NCBI RefSeq assembly: GCF_003057745.1 | Contig: NZ_QBJD02000001.1 | Coordinates: 124,001-188,000, forward strand | Direction: 5' to 3' | DNA from: Enterobacter sp. RIT418 | GTDB lineage: Bacteria; Pseudomonadota; Gammaproteobacteria; Enterobacterales; Enterobacteriaceae | DNA: 64,000 bases | Shown here: one piece after another, positions 30,464-43,262 of the stretch | Layout: the number at the start of each line of letters is the position of its first letter | Numbering within the stretch: position 1 is the first letter of the stretch | Notes under the pieces: generated by a model | What the model saw: the letters and a program-made list of their open reading frames with translations, nothing else | What the model was told of the DNA's origin: nothing | The model's database searches: none | Translations under genes and position numbers: made by a program

Positions 30464-31024
30464 TTAATCGGTGAAGGGAATAATGATTTCTCCCGGCTTC
30501 ACCTCGATTCCCTTGGCATACTTTTTCGCCAGCGCCTCGCCCTTGCTGTTGTCCTCGCTCAGGACGTAAGCGGGCTGCTGGTTAAAGTAGTTTTGCAGCG
30601 ACTGGTTGAGATAGGGCATCAGGGTCTGGAGCACCGGCTTCATTTTGTCCGGCGTCACGACGGCGTCAACCACTTCCATCTCCTGCAGATAGATCGCGCC
30701 TTTCTCTTTATTGAATACCGGCAGCGCCTTGAGCTTCAGCTTAATGTTTGCTTTCTGATTGCCGAACAGCGAGGTCATATCCAGATTCGCATCGCCGGAA
30801 AGGGTGACCTTGTTCGGCTCCTCGCGGCCAATCTGGCTGGTCAGGTTGCTAAGCACGATATGGGCGTCGGCAAGCCCCGGCACGCCGATGTCCTTCGAGA
30901 AGTTATTGCGTTTTTCAAGCGCCTGATTAATTTCCTGCTCGCTGACGGTGTACTGCGTAAGCTGGTTACATCCCACCAGCAGGCCGCTAACGACGAGCGC
31001 AGCGGCAATGACGATTTTCTTCAT
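30464..31024 (-). CDS. yceB: YceB, lipoprotein (DUF1439)
   Basis: The 186-residue precursor has a type II signal (VVSGLLVGC, lipobox Cys19) and a DUF1439 domain, with the conserved LTSQIGREEPNKVTLSGDANLDM segment near residues 65-87. It is expected to sit in the outer membrane facing the periplasm; no role is established. The start at 31024 follows AGGAA and gives the E. coli length. In E. coli grxB lies between yceB and mdtH; here only 123 bp separate them. Confidence 0.93.
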   Translation of the reverse strand: MKKIVIAAALVVSGLLVGCNQLTQYTVSEQEINQALEKRNNFSKDIGVPGLADAHIVLSNLTSQIGREEPNKVTLSGDANLDMTSLFGNQKANIKLKLKALPVFNKEKGAIYLQEMEVVDAVVTPDKMKPVLQTLMPYLNQSLQNYFNQQPAYVLSEDNSKGEALAKKYAKGIEVKPGEIIIPFTD

Positions 31025-31147
31025 GGCGTTCCTCAACATAAAATCGGCGCTTCTGTCCTGTCGCGTCAGTATGTCAGCCTGAATTGGCGGAAACCAGCAG
31101 AAAAAACTGATTGTGACGGCGGAAAGGGTTCCCGCCGTAGGGAGAAA

Positions 31148-32356
31148 TCAGGCGCCAGGCTCCAGCATGCCGCTGGCGCTGCGCTTTTGGCTAAACTGCC
31201 ACCACAGGGCAAAGAGCGTGATAAACCCGACAACGCCCAGCATCATCCACGGCAGCTCCGGCTGGCTTAACGCTTTTCCTGCGTCAAACAGCCAGCCTCC
31301 CCCGGCGTAGCCCAGCGCGCCGCCGAAGGCCAGGCCCAGACGGCTAAAGCCCATGTAGCTGCCCCGGGCGCGGGCGTCGGCAAGCGAAGCGCCCAGCGTT
31401 TCGCGCGCCGGTTCGGCGATGATAGAGCCAATGTAGAACGTGCAAATCAGGGTAAACAGCTGCTGCAGCGAGCCGACAAGGCCAATCGGCATCATGCTCA
31501 CTGTCATCAGCAGCAGGCCAGCCATCAGGCGGTGCTCAAGACGAAAGCGCCGCTCGCTCCAGCGGGCGATAGGGTAGAGCAGCGTGAGCGACAGGCACGC
31601 CTCTATGGCGTACATCCACTTCACCGCGGCGGGCGTGCCCGCAATGTCGTTGACCATGATCGGCAGCATCAGCATCACCTGTACCGCCAGCATGTAGTAG
31701 CCCGTCAGCGTCAGGACATAGGTCACGAAGCGCCTGTCGCTCAGCACGCGCCCAAGGCCTTCACGGACGGGTGTTTTTACCGTCGACAGCTTCCACGCGG
31801 GCAAATAGAGCCCGTTAAACAGCGCACACAGAATAAAGAGCACGGCCCCGGTGGCGCAGACCAGACGAAAGTCGTATTGCAGCAGCCAGCTGCCGAGCAG
31901 GGCGCCAATCACCGCCCCGGCGCTGTCCTGCATCATCAAAAGGGAGAAAAAGCGGCCGCGATGCTGGGGGCGAATCAGCTTCACCACCAGCGCGGTGCGC
32001 GGCGGGTCAAACAGCGTGCCGCCAATGCCTGAAAGGAAGCAGGAGAACCACAGCAGCCAGGGCTCGTGGGCAATCGCCATGGTGGCAAACCCCGCGGCCC
32101 GCAGCAGCATGCCGGTGACGATCATCGGCTTGGCGCCAAAGCGATCGGCGATGGCGCCCCCAAATACGCCCAGCCCCTGCTGGACGAGCTGGCGTAGCCC
32201 CAGCGCAATGCCAACCACGAGTGCCGCCCAGCCCATCTGATCGACAAAGCGAATCGAGATAAGCGGAAAAACGACAAAAAAGCCGAGCACGACCAGCATG
32301 TTATCGACGAGAAGGAAGTATTTACCCAGGTTCCTGGCCTGCGATACGCGGGACAT
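31148..32356 (-). CDS. mdtH: MdtH, MFS multidrug transporter
   Basis: MdtH is a 12-helix inner membrane exporter that confers norfloxacin and enoxacin resistance when overexpressed in E. coli. The 402-residue protein starts [14 protein letters not shown], with the MFS motif [15 protein letters not shown] after helix 2. The start at 32356 follows TGGAGGGG and gives the E. coli length; the frame is open 88 codons further but that part overlaps the divergent promoter region and is not credible. It is divergent from rimJ. Confidence 0.94.
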   Translation of the reverse strand: MSRVSQARNLGKYFLLVDNMLVVLGFFVVFPLISIRFVDQMGWAALVVGIALGLRQLVQQGLGVFGGAIADRFGAKPMIVTGMLLRAAGFATMAIAHEPWLLWFSCFLSGIGGTLFDPPRTALVVKLIRPQHRGRFFSLLMMQDSAGAVIGALLGSWLLQYDFRLVCATGAVLFILCALFNGLYLPAWKLSTVKTPVREGLGRVLSDRRFVTYVLTLTGYYMLAVQVMLMLPIMVNDIAGTPAAVKWMYAIEACLSLTLLYPIARWSERRFRLEHRLMAGLLLMTVSMMPIGLVGSLQQLFTLICTFYIGSIIAEPARETLGASLADARARGSYMGFSRLGLAFGGALGYAGGGWLFDAGKALSQPELPWMMLGVVGFITLFALWWQFSQKRSASGMLEPGA

Positions 32357-32592
32357 TTCCCCTCCAGGGAAAAGAGACGGTGAGCACGCTAATATTCTGC
32401 GGCGTTGCCACGCCTTTTCCCACCCCCGTCGGCGACAATATTTTTTTATCAAAAGAGTGCTTTGATAGAGAGTTCTCATCGAAAAATGTGAAAACAGGTG
32501 AAAATGGTATGTCACTGTTTTCACAGAAGGCTCAGGCACAGGTATAGTAAAGATAATGGGTAGAGTCGACGTGACGGGAAGGAGTGGTATCG

Positions 32593-33177
32593 ATGTTTGG
32601 CTATCGCAGCAATGTGCCAAAAGTGCGTCTGACGACGGACAGGCTGGTTGTCCGTCTGGTGCACGAGCGTGATGCCTGGCGGCTGGCGGATTATTACGCC
32701 GAGAATCGCCAGTTTTTGAAGCCCTGGGAACCCGTTCGGGATGAAAGCCACTGCTACCCCTCCGGCTGGCAGGCGCGCCTCAGCATGATCGCCGAATTTC
32801 ATAAGCAGGGCAGCGCCTTCTATTTTGCGCTGCTGGATCCTGACGAAAAAGAGATCCTCGGCATCGCCAATTTTTCTAACGTGGTGCGCGGGTCCTTTCA
32901 CGCCTGTTATCTGGGCTATTCCATCGGCCAGAAGTGGCAAGGGCAGGGGCTGATGTTCGAGGCGCTGACGGCGGCGATTCGCTATATGCAGCGTACCCAG
33001 CATATCCACCGCATCATGGCGAATTACATGCCGCACAATAAGCGCAGCGGGGATCTGCTGGCGCGTCTGGGTTTTGAAAAAGAGGGTTACGCCAAAGACT
33101 ATCTGCTGATTGATGGGGAATGGCGCGACCACGTGCTGACGGCATTAACCACTCGGGAATGGAGCGCAGGTCGCTAA
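32593..33177 (+). CDS. rimJ: RimJ, N-acetyltransferase of ribosomal protein S5
   Basis: RimJ acetylates the N-terminal alanine of ribosomal protein S5 and also helps 30S assembly. The 194-residue GNAT-fold enzyme has the acetyl-CoA loop QKWQGQGLM (R/Q-x-x-G-x-G/A type) near residue 117 and the closing [23 protein letters not shown] segment. The start at 32593 follows AAGGAG at 8 nt; an ATG-less upstream extension is ignored. It is followed at 9 bp by yceH and then mviM, a likely operon. Confidence 0.95.
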   Translation: MFGYRSNVPKVRLTTDRLVVRLVHERDAWRLADYYAENRQFLKPWEPVRDESHCYPSGWQARLSMIAEFHKQGSAFYFALLDPDEKEILGIANFSNVVRGSFHACYLGYSIGQKWQGQGLMFEALTAAIRYMQRTQHIHRIMANYMPHNKRSGDLLARLGFEKEGYAKDYLLIDGEWRDHVLTALTTREWSAGR

Positions 33178-33186
33178 GGAGAAAAG

Positions 33187-33837
33187 ATGAAATATCAGTT
33201 AAGCGGGACAGAAGCCCGCGTGATTGGCTGCCTGCTGGAAAAGCAGATCACCACGCCGGAGCAGTATCCGCTCTCCGTCAACGCCGTGACGATGGCCTGT
33301 AACCAGAAGACCAACCGCGATCCGGTCATGAACCTGAGCGAGCACGACGTGCAGGACATTCTGGACGCGCTGGTAAAGCGCCATTACCTTCGCACCGTCA
33401 GCGGGTTCGGTAACCGCGTGACGAAATATGAGCAGCGCTTCTGCAACTCGGAATTTGGCGACCTGAAGCTGAGCCCCGCCGAAGTGGCGATTGTCGCCAC
33501 GCTGCTGCTGCGCGGCGCGCAGACTCCGGGCGAACTTCGCTCCCGCGCGTCCCGCATGCACGAGTTTCGTGACGTGCAGGAAGTGGAGGCGACGCTGGAA
33601 GGGCTGGCCTCCCGCGAGGATGGCCCCTACGTGCTGCGCCTTGCGCGCGAGCCCGGCAAGCGCGAAAGCCGCTACCGCCATCTGTTCAACGACGAAACGG
33701 ATGCTTCAGAGATCGCGTTTATTGCCGATAGTAAAGAGAGTGACGCTAGCCTGGCGGCGCGCGTAGACGCGCTGGAAAACGAAGTCGCCGGTCTGAAGCA
33801 GCGTCTGGACGCGTTGCTGGCACATTTGGGAGATTAA
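33187..33837 (+). CDS. yceH: YceH, DUF480 winged-helix protein
   Basis: The 216-residue protein belongs to the UPF0502/DUF480 family, with two tandem winged-helix modules (about residues 1-80 and 95-165) and a C-terminal coiled coil with heptads ([26 protein letters not shown]). DNA binding is suggested by fold but no role is known. AAGGAGAAAAG precedes the ATG. It lies 9 bp after rimJ and 2 bp before mviM, so it is probably cotranscribed with both. Confidence 0.93.
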   Translation: MKYQLSGTEARVIGCLLEKQITTPEQYPLSVNAVTMACNQKTNRDPVMNLSEHDVQDILDALVKRHYLRTVSGFGNRVTKYEQRFCNSEFGDLKLSPAEVAIVATLLLRGAQTPGELRSRASRMHEFRDVQEVEATLEGLASREDGPYVLRLAREPGKRESRYRHLFNDETDASEIAFIADSKESDASLAARVDALENEVAGLKQRLDALLAHLGD

Positions 33838-33839
33838 CG

Positions 33840-34763
33840 GTGGCAAAATTACGGGTAGGTGTAGTCGGACTAGGCGGCATTGCGCAAAAGGCCTGGCTTC
33901 CGGTGTTAGGCGCGGCGGCGGACTGGACGCTGCAGGGCGCATGGTCGCCCACGCGCGAGAAGGCGGAGCGGATCTGCGAAACCTGGCGAATGCCGTATGC
34001 GAACTCGCTGCAGGATCTGGCCCGCGACTGCGACGCGGTGTTCGTGCATACCTCTACGCCGACGCACTTTCAGGTGGTGAGCGAGCTATTGAACGCGGGC
34101 GTTCACGTCTGCGTCGACAAGCCGCTGGCGGAGAGCGTGCAGGACGCCGAACGCCTGATCGAGCTGGCGGCACGTAAGAATTTGACGCTGATGGTCGGCT
34201 TTAACCGCAGGTTTGCGCCGCTCTACCAGCAGCTGAAGGCGCAGTCAGGGCGTTTTGCATCCCTGCGCATGGATAAGCACCGTACCGACAGCGTTGGGCC
34301 GAACGACCTGCGCTTCACCCTGCTGGACGACTACCTTCACGTGGTGGACACGGCGCTGTGGCTTGCAGGAGGCAGCGCGCCGCTCAAGAGCGGCACGCTG
34401 CTGACGAATGATGAAGGGCAAATGGTCTACGCCGAGCACCATTTTGCGGCCGACCACGTGCAGATTACCACCAGCATGCACCGCCGCGCCGGCAGCCAGC
34501 GGGAATCCGTTCAGGCGGTGACGGACGGCGCGCTGTATGACGTCACCGACATGCGCGAATGGCGGGAGGAGAAGGGCGGCGGCGTCGTAGCGCTTCCGGT
34601 TCCCGGCTGGCAGAGCACGCTGGAGCAGCGCGGCTTCGCGGGCTGCGCTCGCCACTTTATCACCTGCGTGCAGAATCAGACGGTTCCGGAAACCTCCGGA
34701 GAGCAGGCGATTGCGGCCCAGCGCGTCGTGGAAAAGCTCTGGCGCGACGCCATGAGTGAATAA
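33840..34763 (+). CDS. mviM: MviM (YceM), Gfo/Idh/MocA-family oxidoreductase
   Basis: The 307-residue protein starts with GTG. It has an N-terminal Rossmann nucleotide loop (VGLGGIAQKAWLP) and the family's catalytic lysine in CVDKPLAES near residue 97. A C-terminal alpha/beta domain with YLHVVDTALWLAGG follows. The substrate is unknown. The gene is named for its place beside murJ (mviN); the two are 110 bp apart. It ends the rimJ-yceH-mviM run. Confidence 0.93.
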   Translation: MAKLRVGVVGLGGIAQKAWLPVLGAAADWTLQGAWSPTREKAERICETWRMPYANSLQDLARDCDAVFVHTSTPTHFQVVSELLNAGVHVCVDKPLAESVQDAERLIELAARKNLTLMVGFNRRFAPLYQQLKAQSGRFASLRMDKHRTDSVGPNDLRFTLLDDYLHVVDTALWLAGGSAPLKSGTLLTNDEGQMVYAEHHFAADHVQITTSMHRRAGSQRESVQAVTDGALYDVTDMREWREEKGGGVVALPVPGWQSTLEQRGFAGCARHFITCVQNQTVPETSGEQAIAAQRVVEKLWRDAMSE

Positions 34764-34813
34764 CCCGCTGTAACATCTGCGGATAGTAATTCGTTAAAAT
34801 CCGGGTAGACTAA

Positions 34814-36409
<1,596 letters not shown>

Positions 36410-36417
36410 ACAGAAAA

Positions 36418-36443
36418 GGGGAGCTCCCTAAGGGGGCTCCCCG
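36418..36443. terminator. Hairpin between murJ and flgN
   Basis: GGGGAGC pairs with GCTCCCC around a 12-nt loop between converging murJ and flgN. There is no T-run on either strand, so it may be a weak terminator or stabilising stem. Confidence 0.5.
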
Positions 36444-36466
36444 CTGCATGACCTGCCGCGTAGGCG

Positions 36467-36892
36467 TCAAATCGAAATCTTTTTTCCACCGTTCAGCCGC
36501 GACGGCGATGTTTGACCATCCGCACCGTACAGGCCGGGCTCTTTATGGGGCTTTAACACCTCCAGAGCCTGCTGATTACGCTCGATCTGTCCCTCCAGCA
36601 GCCAGCCGTTGTGCTGGTTGAGATGGCGAAGATGCTGGGTTTTTTCCGTAATCGTTTGCCAGCGCTCAACGATCTCATCGTTGGCGCTGCGCGTCGAATC
36701 TTGCTCCGCGCGCCGCTGCTGTTCCAGATAGTCCAGCGTCGCCAGCAGCGAGCTTTTATCTTCCGTGATGCGCTGCAGCGCGCTGCCGTTGATCTGACCG
36801 GAGGAGAGATGCTGCTGCTCTGCGTCCATTACCGTTTTCAGGTCGTTCAGGACAACCGTCATCTGATCCAGTATTTCTGACAGTCGACTCAT
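36467..36892 (-). CDS. flgN: FlgN, chaperone for FlgK and FlgL
   Basis: FlgN is the flagellar type III export chaperone for hook-filament junction proteins FlgK and FlgL, both encoded at the right of this locus. The 141-residue, mostly helical protein (YLEQQRRAEQDSTRSANDEI) ends with a flexible tail. It starts 4 bp after flgM, so flgMN are cotranscribed from the sigma-28 promoter as well as from flgA. Confidence 0.93.
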   Translation of the reverse strand: MSRLSEILDQMTVVLNDLKTVMDAEQQHLSSGQINGSALQRITEDKSSLLATLDYLEQQRRAEQDSTRSANDEIVERWQTITEKTQHLRHLNQHNGWLLEGQIERNQQALEVLKPHKEPGLYGADGQTSPSRLNGGKKISI

Positions 36893-36896
36893 ACGG

Positions 36897-37190
36897 TTAG
36901 TTACTCTGTAAGAAACTCTGTGCTTCCTGAATCAGCGCATCAGCAATTTTGCTGGTATCCATCTTCAGTTCGCCGTTGCGGATCGCGGTTTTCAGCGTTT
37001 CAACACGTTCCATGTTGATATCGCTGCCGCCTGGCTGCATCAGTTTTGACTGCGCATCGCTCAGGGTGACGCTGGTGCTGTTGGCCGTCGACGTTTTTTC
37101 CAGACGCGTCTTCTGCGGCGTCGCGTCGCTTGTTTCGCGAGGTTGTACAGTGCTAACCGGCTTCAGGGCTGATGTACGATCAATGCTCAT
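36897..37190 (-). CDS. flgM: FlgM, anti-sigma-28 factor
   Basis: FlgM holds FliA (sigma-28) inactive until the hook is complete and FlgM is exported. The 97-residue protein has a disordered N-terminal half ([20 protein letters not shown]) and a helical C-terminal half that binds FliA ([27 protein letters not shown], residues about 63-89). Length equals that of E. coli. It has its own sigma-28 promoter between flgA and flgM. Confidence 0.96.
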   Translation of the reverse strand: MSIDRTSALKPVSTVQPRETSDATPQKTRLEKTSTANSTSVTLSDAQSKLMQPGGSDINMERVETLKTAIRNGELKMDTSKIADALIQEAQSFLQSN

Positions 37191-37250
37191 AGGGTTGTCC
37201 TCATCGAGGGTTCGCGGCGATGGCGCCTGCTCTCATCATTCGTTGAATAT

Positions 37251-37277
37251 TTATCGGCAGTCGCCGCGAAATCTTTA
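37251..37277 (-). promoter_or_regulatory. Sigma-28 promoter of flgMN
   Basis: Read leftward: TAAAGATT, 11-bp spacer, GCCGATAA, a match to the FliA consensus TAAAGTTT-N11-GCCGATAA with two -35 mismatches at most. It lies between the flgA stop and flgM. Confidence 0.92.
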
Positions 37278-37283
37278 AAAAGA

Positions 37284-37943
37284 TTATAGGTTAATCAGAA
37301 TATTCCCATCGGTATCGACGGTGCCGCTCACCACCTGGCCGGAAGACATCCTGACGCGGGCGTTTTGCGCCACGGCAGCATTGTTTAGCGCCTTGCCTTC
37401 ACTGTTGATGCTAAAGCCGTCGCCGTTGGCCACCACCATCACGCGCTGCCCGGCTTTCACCCGCCACGCCTGACGCAGCATAAAGAGCTGAATCGGCTGG
37501 CCCGGCGCCACGTCGCGCAGGGTCACGGCTTCCTGTGCCTGGCTGATGTCCAGCATCGTTTTTGGCGGAAGCTGATCCAGACGGCCACGCTTGAGCGTTA
37601 CGCTGCTGGCCTGCAGCACGCTGCCGCGCGCGATCGGCTGGGCGGCAACAACATAATTCCCCGTCGCCTGAACGGCAACCTGTAAATAGCGCTTCTCGCC
37701 GGGACAGCGCGCCAGCACGTTCACATTGCCCCACAGGCGGGCGCTGCCGGTCACGCTAAAGGACGGCGCTTCGCAGGAGGGAAGCAGGTTGGGCGGCGTG
37801 CGCACGTTAATCACGACTTCATCGCTAAAGCCTGCCAGCTGCTGCGTAAAAAACGCGGTCAGCTGGCTACTAAGATCGTCAGCCTGCACAAGGGGGCTTA
37901 AAAGCATCAAGGCCGCCGCCAGGCCTCGTTTTAACGTCCGCAT
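37284..37943 (-). CDS. flgA: FlgA, P-ring assembly chaperone
   Basis: FlgA is a periplasmic chaperone that helps FlgI form the P ring. The 219-residue precursor has a signal peptide ending PLVQA and a C-terminal SAF domain (VVAAQPIARGSVLQASSV). The closing VVSGTVDTDGNILINL matches the family. The start at 37943 gives the E. coli length; a GTG at 37955 with its own AGGAAA site is possible. It is divergent from flgB across 157 bp that should hold the FlhDC-dependent class 2 promoters. Confidence 0.94.
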   Translation of the reverse strand: MRTLKRGLAAALMLLSPLVQADDLSSQLTAFFTQQLAGFSDEVVINVRTPPNLLPSCEAPSFSVTGSARLWGNVNVLARCPGEKRYLQVAVQATGNYVVAAQPIARGSVLQASSVTLKRGRLDQLPPKTMLDISQAQEAVTLRDVAPGQPIQLFMLRQAWRVKAGQRVMVVANGDGFSINSEGKALNNAAVAQNARVRMSSGQVVSGTVDTDGNILINL

Positions 37944-38100
37944 CGCAAGTTCCACCGTTTCCTGAGTTGAGCAAATTCTACCTGCAGTGGTTTTGCATCA
38001 ACGCAACAAATAGCGACGCATTTTGCCCTTATTCCTTCGATAGGGGGGATGCCTTGAGATTTAAGCTGTGAACTGAAATTTTGCCATCAGCGGAGGAGAC

Positions 38101-38517
38101 ATGCTCGATAAACTCGACGCCGCGCTACGTTTTCAGCAGGAAGCGCTCAACTTGCGCGCCCAGCGGCAGGAGATTTTAGCCGCGAATATCGCGAACGCGG
38201 ACACCCCCGGGTTTCAGGCGCGCGATATTGATTTTTCCAGTGAGCTTAAAAAAGTGATGGAGCGCGGGCGCGCTGAAGGGACGGGCGTAGCGCTTGCGCT
38301 GACCTCTTCTCGCCATATTCCCGCTCAGGCGATGACCACACCGGCGGCGGATTTACTGTACCGCATTCCCGACCAGCCCTCTCTCGACGGTAACACCGTG
38401 GACATGGACCGGGAGCGCACGCAGTTCGCCGATAACAGCCTCAAGTACCAGATGGGCCTGACCGTTCTCGGCGGGCAAATCAAAGGCATGATGAACGTCC
38501 TGCAGGGGGGCAACTGA
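38101..38517 (+). CDS. flgB: FlgB, proximal rod protein
   Basis: FlgB is one of the rod proteins joining the MS ring to the hook. The 138-residue protein has the N-terminal rod motif with [11 protein letters not shown] (residues about 26-36) and a helical C-terminus. It opens the long flgBCDEFGHIJ operon with GGAGGAG before the ATG. The gap between its stop and flgC is 3 bp. Confidence 0.96.
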   Translation: MLDKLDAALRFQQEALNLRAQRQEILAANIANADTPGFQARDIDFSSELKKVMERGRAEGTGVALALTSSRHIPAQAMTTPAADLLYRIPDQPSLDGNTVDMDRERTQFADNSLKYQMGLTVLGGQIKGMMNVLQGGN

Positions 38518-38520
38518 TAA

Positions 38521-38925
38521 ATGGCCTTGCTGAATATTTTTGATATCGCCGGTTCGGCGCTCACGGCGCAGTCGAAACGCCTGAACGTGGCGGCCAGTAA
38601 CCTGGCGAACGCCGACAGCGTCACCGGGCCGGACGGCCAGCCGTACCGCGCGAAGCAGGTGGTCTTTCAGGTTGATGCTGCGCCGGGCGCGGCAACGGGC
38701 GGCGTAAAAGTCGCTGACGTGGTGGAAAGCCAGGCCCCCGACAGGCTGGTGTACGAGCCCGGCAATCCTCTTGCTGACGCCAACGGCTACGTGAAAATGC
38801 CAAACGTGGACGTCGTGGGGGAAATGGTGAACTCCATGTCCGCCTCGCGCAGCTACCAGGCCAACGTCGAAGTGCTCAATACCGTGAAGAGCATGATGCT
38901 CAAAACGCTCACTCTCGGCCAGTAA
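38521..38925 (+). CDS. flgC: FlgC, proximal rod protein
   Basis: FlgC is the second rod protein. The 134-residue sequence shows the rod N-terminal motif ([14 protein letters not shown]) and the C-terminal rod/hook motif ([23 protein letters not shown]). Length equals that of E. coli. It starts 3 bp after flgB, implying coupled translation for even stoichiometry. Confidence 0.96.
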   Translation: MALLNIFDIAGSALTAQSKRLNVAASNLANADSVTGPDGQPYRAKQVVFQVDAAPGAATGGVKVADVVESQAPDRLVYEPGNPLADANGYVKMPNVDVVGEMVNSMSASRSYQANVEVLNTVKSMMLKTLTLGQ

Positions 38926-38936
38926 AGGAGACAAGC

Positions 38937-39647
38937 ATGTCCATCGCCGTAAATCTTAATGACCCCACAAACTCGGGCGTCAGTGGCGCGAGCAGCGCTT
39001 CCGGCAGCAAATCCCTCACCGGAAGCAGCGCCAACGATCTGCAGAGCAGCTTTCTGACGCTGCTGGTTGCGCAGCTCAAAAACCAGGACCCGACCAACCC
39101 GATGCAGAACAACGAACTGACCACGCAGCTTGCGCAGATCAGTACCGTCAGCGGCATCGAGAAGCTCAATACCACGCTCGGCTCCGTCTCGGGCCAGATC
39201 GACAACAGCCAGTCCCTGCAGGCCGCAAACCTGATTGGGCACGGCGTGATGATCCCGGGCACCACCATTCTGGCGGGCAGCAGCACCACGGACGGTACGA
39301 CCACCACCACCACCACGCCGTTTGGCGTTGAGCTGCAGCAGCCGGCGGACAAGGTGACGGCGACCATCACCGATGCCAACGGCACGGTGGTGCGCACGAT
39401 CGAGATCGGCGCGCTGAAGGCGGGCGTTCATACCTTCACCTGGGATGGCAGCCTGACGGACGGCACCACGGCGCCGAATGGTTCCTACAAGGTGGCGATC
39501 AACGCCAGCAATGGTGCCACCCAGCTGGTGGCGCAGCCGCTGCAGTTCGCGCTGGTGCAGGGCGTCATTAAGGGCAGCGACGGCAACAAACTGGATTTGG
39601 GTACTTCCGGTACCACCACGCTCGACGAAGTTCGGCAGATTATCTAA
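38937..39647 (+). CDS. flgD: FlgD, hook cap scaffold
   Basis: FlgD caps the growing hook and is shed when the hook is finished. The 236-residue protein has the conserved N-terminal FLTLLVAQLKNQDPTNPM segment, the tudor/FnIII-like core (HTFTWDGSLTDGTTAPNGSYKV) and the C-terminal DEVRQII. It is about five residues longer than E. coli FlgD, with a Thr-rich insert (TTDGTTTTTTTPFG) near residues 118-131. It comes 11 bp after flgC. Confidence 0.95.
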   Translation: MSIAVNLNDPTNSGVSGASSASGSKSLTGSSANDLQSSFLTLLVAQLKNQDPTNPMQNNELTTQLAQISTVSGIEKLNTTLGSVSGQIDNSQSLQAANLIGHGVMIPGTTILAGSSTTDGTTTTTTTPFGVELQQPADKVTATITDANGTVVRTIEIGALKAGVHTFTWDGSLTDGTTAPNGSYKVAINASNGATQLVAQPLQFALVQGVIKGSDGNKLDLGTSGTTTLDEVRQII

Positions 39648-39673
39648 GCCTTAACACTTATCAGGAGTAAGTC

Positions 39674-40924
39674 ATGGCCTTTTCTCAAGCGGTCAGCGGC
39701 CTGAATGCTGCGGCCACCAACCTGGACGTCATTGGCAACAACATCGCCAACTCCGCGACCTACGGTTTCAAATCCGGTACGGCGTCTTTCGCAGACATGT
39801 TTGCCGGTTCCAAAGTGGGCCTGGGCGTTAAAGTCGCCGGGATCACCCAGGACTTCACCGACGGTACCACCACCAACACCGGCCGCGGCCTGGACGTGGC
39901 GATCAGCCAGAACGGTTTCTTCCGCATGGTGGATTCGAACGGCTCCGTGTTCTACAGCCGTAACGGCCAGTTCAAGCTGGATGAAAACCGCACGCTGGTG
40001 AACATGCAGGGCATGCAGCTGACCGGCTATCCGGTTGCCGGTACGCCGCCAACGGTGCAGACCGGCGCAAACCCGCAGGCGATCACCATCCCGAACACCC
40101 TGATGGCGGCGAAATCCACCACCACGGCGACGCAGCAGATCAACCTGAACTCCACGGACGCCGCGCAGACCGATCCGTTTGATGCGGCCAACCCGGACAC
40201 CTACAACAAAAAAGGGACCGTGACCGTCTTCGACAGCCAGGGTAACGCCCACAACATGTACGTCTACTACGTTAAAACGGCGGACAACAAGTGGGATCTC
40301 TACACCCAGGACGGCAGCGTAGCGGGTTCCGCCGCCAGGAAAGCGGCGCAGATGAGCTTCGACAACAACGGCAACCTGGCGGGCGTTTACAACTACAATG
40401 CCGCGGGCGTGCTGAGCACAACGCCTAACGCCACCCCGGCTATCGATATCACCACCGGTTCCATCAGCGGCGCGACGCCTGCGCAGTTCTCCCTGAGCTT
40501 CCAGAACTCCATGCAGCAGAACACCGGCGCGAACAACATTGTTGCCACCAACCAGAACGGCTTCAAGCCGGGCGACCTGGTGAGCTACCAGATCAACGAC
40601 GACGGTACCGTGGTTGGTAACTACTCCAACGAGCAGACCCAGGTGCTGGGGCAGATCGTGCTGGCGAACTTTGCCAACAACGAAGGCCTGCAGTCCGAAG
40701 GCGATAACGTCTGGTCTGCGACCCAGTCTTCCGGCGTGGCGCTGCTGGGCACCGCGGGCACCGGTAACTTCGGCAAGCTGACCAACGGCGCGCTGGAAGC
40801 CTCCAACGTGGATCTGAGCAAAGAGCTGGTCAACATGATCGTCGCGCAGCGTAACTACCAGTCCAACGCGCAGACCATCAAAACCCAGGACCAGATCCTC
40901 AACACGCTGGTTAACCTGCGTTAA
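39674..40924 (+). CDS. flgE: FlgE, hook protein
   Basis: FlgE polymerises to form the hook. The 416-residue protein has the N-terminal rod/hook motif (LDVIGNNIANSATYGFKSG) and the C-terminal motif (LVNMIVAQRNYQSNAQTIKTQDQIL), which build the inner core. The middle surface domains are slightly longer than in E. coli (402), as is common for exposed parts. Ribosome site CAGGAG precedes the ATG. Confidence 0.96.
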   Translation: MAFSQAVSGLNAAATNLDVIGNNIANSATYGFKSGTASFADMFAGSKVGLGVKVAGITQDFTDGTTTNTGRGLDVAISQNGFFRMVDSNGSVFYSRNGQFKLDENRTLVNMQGMQLTGYPVAGTPPTVQTGANPQAITIPNTLMAAKSTTTATQQINLNSTDAAQTDPFDAANPDTYNKKGTVTVFDSQGNAHNMYVYYVKTADNKWDLYTQDGSVAGSAARKAAQMSFDNNGNLAGVYNYNAAGVLSTTPNATPAIDITTGSISGATPAQFSLSFQNSMQQNTGANNIVATNQNGFKPGDLVSYQINDDGTVVGNYSNEQTQVLGQIVLANFANNEGLQSEGDNVWSATQSSGVALLGTAGTGNFGKLTNGALEASNVDLSKELVNMIVAQRNYQSNAQTIKTQDQILNTLVNLR

Positions 40925-40944
40925 CAGGCTGACGGGATAGCGCT

Positions 40945-42494
<1,550 letters not shown>

Positions 42495-42551
42495 AGGGCG
42501 GTCCGGCGCGGTGAACGCCGCGTCGGCTCCCTGTTTTCGAAGATGAAGGCA

Positions 42552-43250
42552 ATGCAAAAAAACGCGGCGTTTCGTTATCCGATACTGACTGTTCTGGCCG
42601 TCTCCCTCAGCGGATGTGCCTGGATACCCTCTAAACCGTTGGTGCAGGGTGCGACAACCGCCCAACCCGTCCCTGGCCCCGCGCCGGTGGTAAACGGCTC
42701 TATTTTCCAGACCGCGCAGCCGATTAACTACGGCTATCAGCCGCTGTTTGAAGATCGCCGTCCGCGTAATATCGGCGATACCTTGACCATTGTGTTGCAG
42801 GAAAACGTCAGCGCGAGCAAAAGCTCGTCCGCGAACGCCAGCCGCGATGGCAAAACCAATTTCGGTTTCGACACCGTACCGCGCTATCTGCAGGGCCTGT
42901 TTGGCAATGCGCGTGCCGATGTGGAAGCCTCTGGCGGCAACACCTTTAACGGCAAAGGCGGCGCGAACGCCAGCAATACCTTCAGCGGAACGCTGACGGT
43001 GACGGTTGACCAGGTGCTGGTGAACGGCAACCTGCACGTCGTGGGTGAAAAACAGATCGCCATCAACCAGGGAACGGAGTTTATCCGCTTCTCCGGCGTG
43101 GTGAACCCGCGCACCATCAGCGGCAGCAACACCGTACCGTCCACGCAGGTGGCGGATGCGCGCATTGAGTATGTCGGCAACGGCTACATCAACGAAGCGC
43201 AAAATATGGGCTGGCTGCAGCGCTTCTTCCTTAACTTATCGCCGATGTAA
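42552..43250 (+). CDS. flgH: FlgH, L-ring lipoprotein
   Basis: FlgH makes the outer membrane L ring. The 232-residue precursor has a lipobox (LSGC, Cys21) and a highly conserved body ([28 protein letters not shown]-type core). The start at 42552 was chosen because GAAG lies 9 nt upstream and the length equals E. coli FlgH; an in-frame ATG three codons earlier lies directly on that site. It is followed by flgI at 12 bp. Confidence 0.95.
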   Translation: MQKNAAFRYPILTVLAVSLSGCAWIPSKPLVQGATTAQPVPGPAPVVNGSIFQTAQPINYGYQPLFEDRRPRNIGDTLTIVLQENVSASKSSSANASRDGKTNFGFDTVPRYLQGLFGNARADVEASGGNTFNGKGGANASNTFSGTLTVTVDQVLVNGNLHVVGEKQIAINQGTEFIRFSGVVNPRTISGSNTVPSTQVADARIEYVGNGYINEAQNMGWLQRFFLNLSPM

Positions 43251-43262
43251 GCGAGGTGACCC

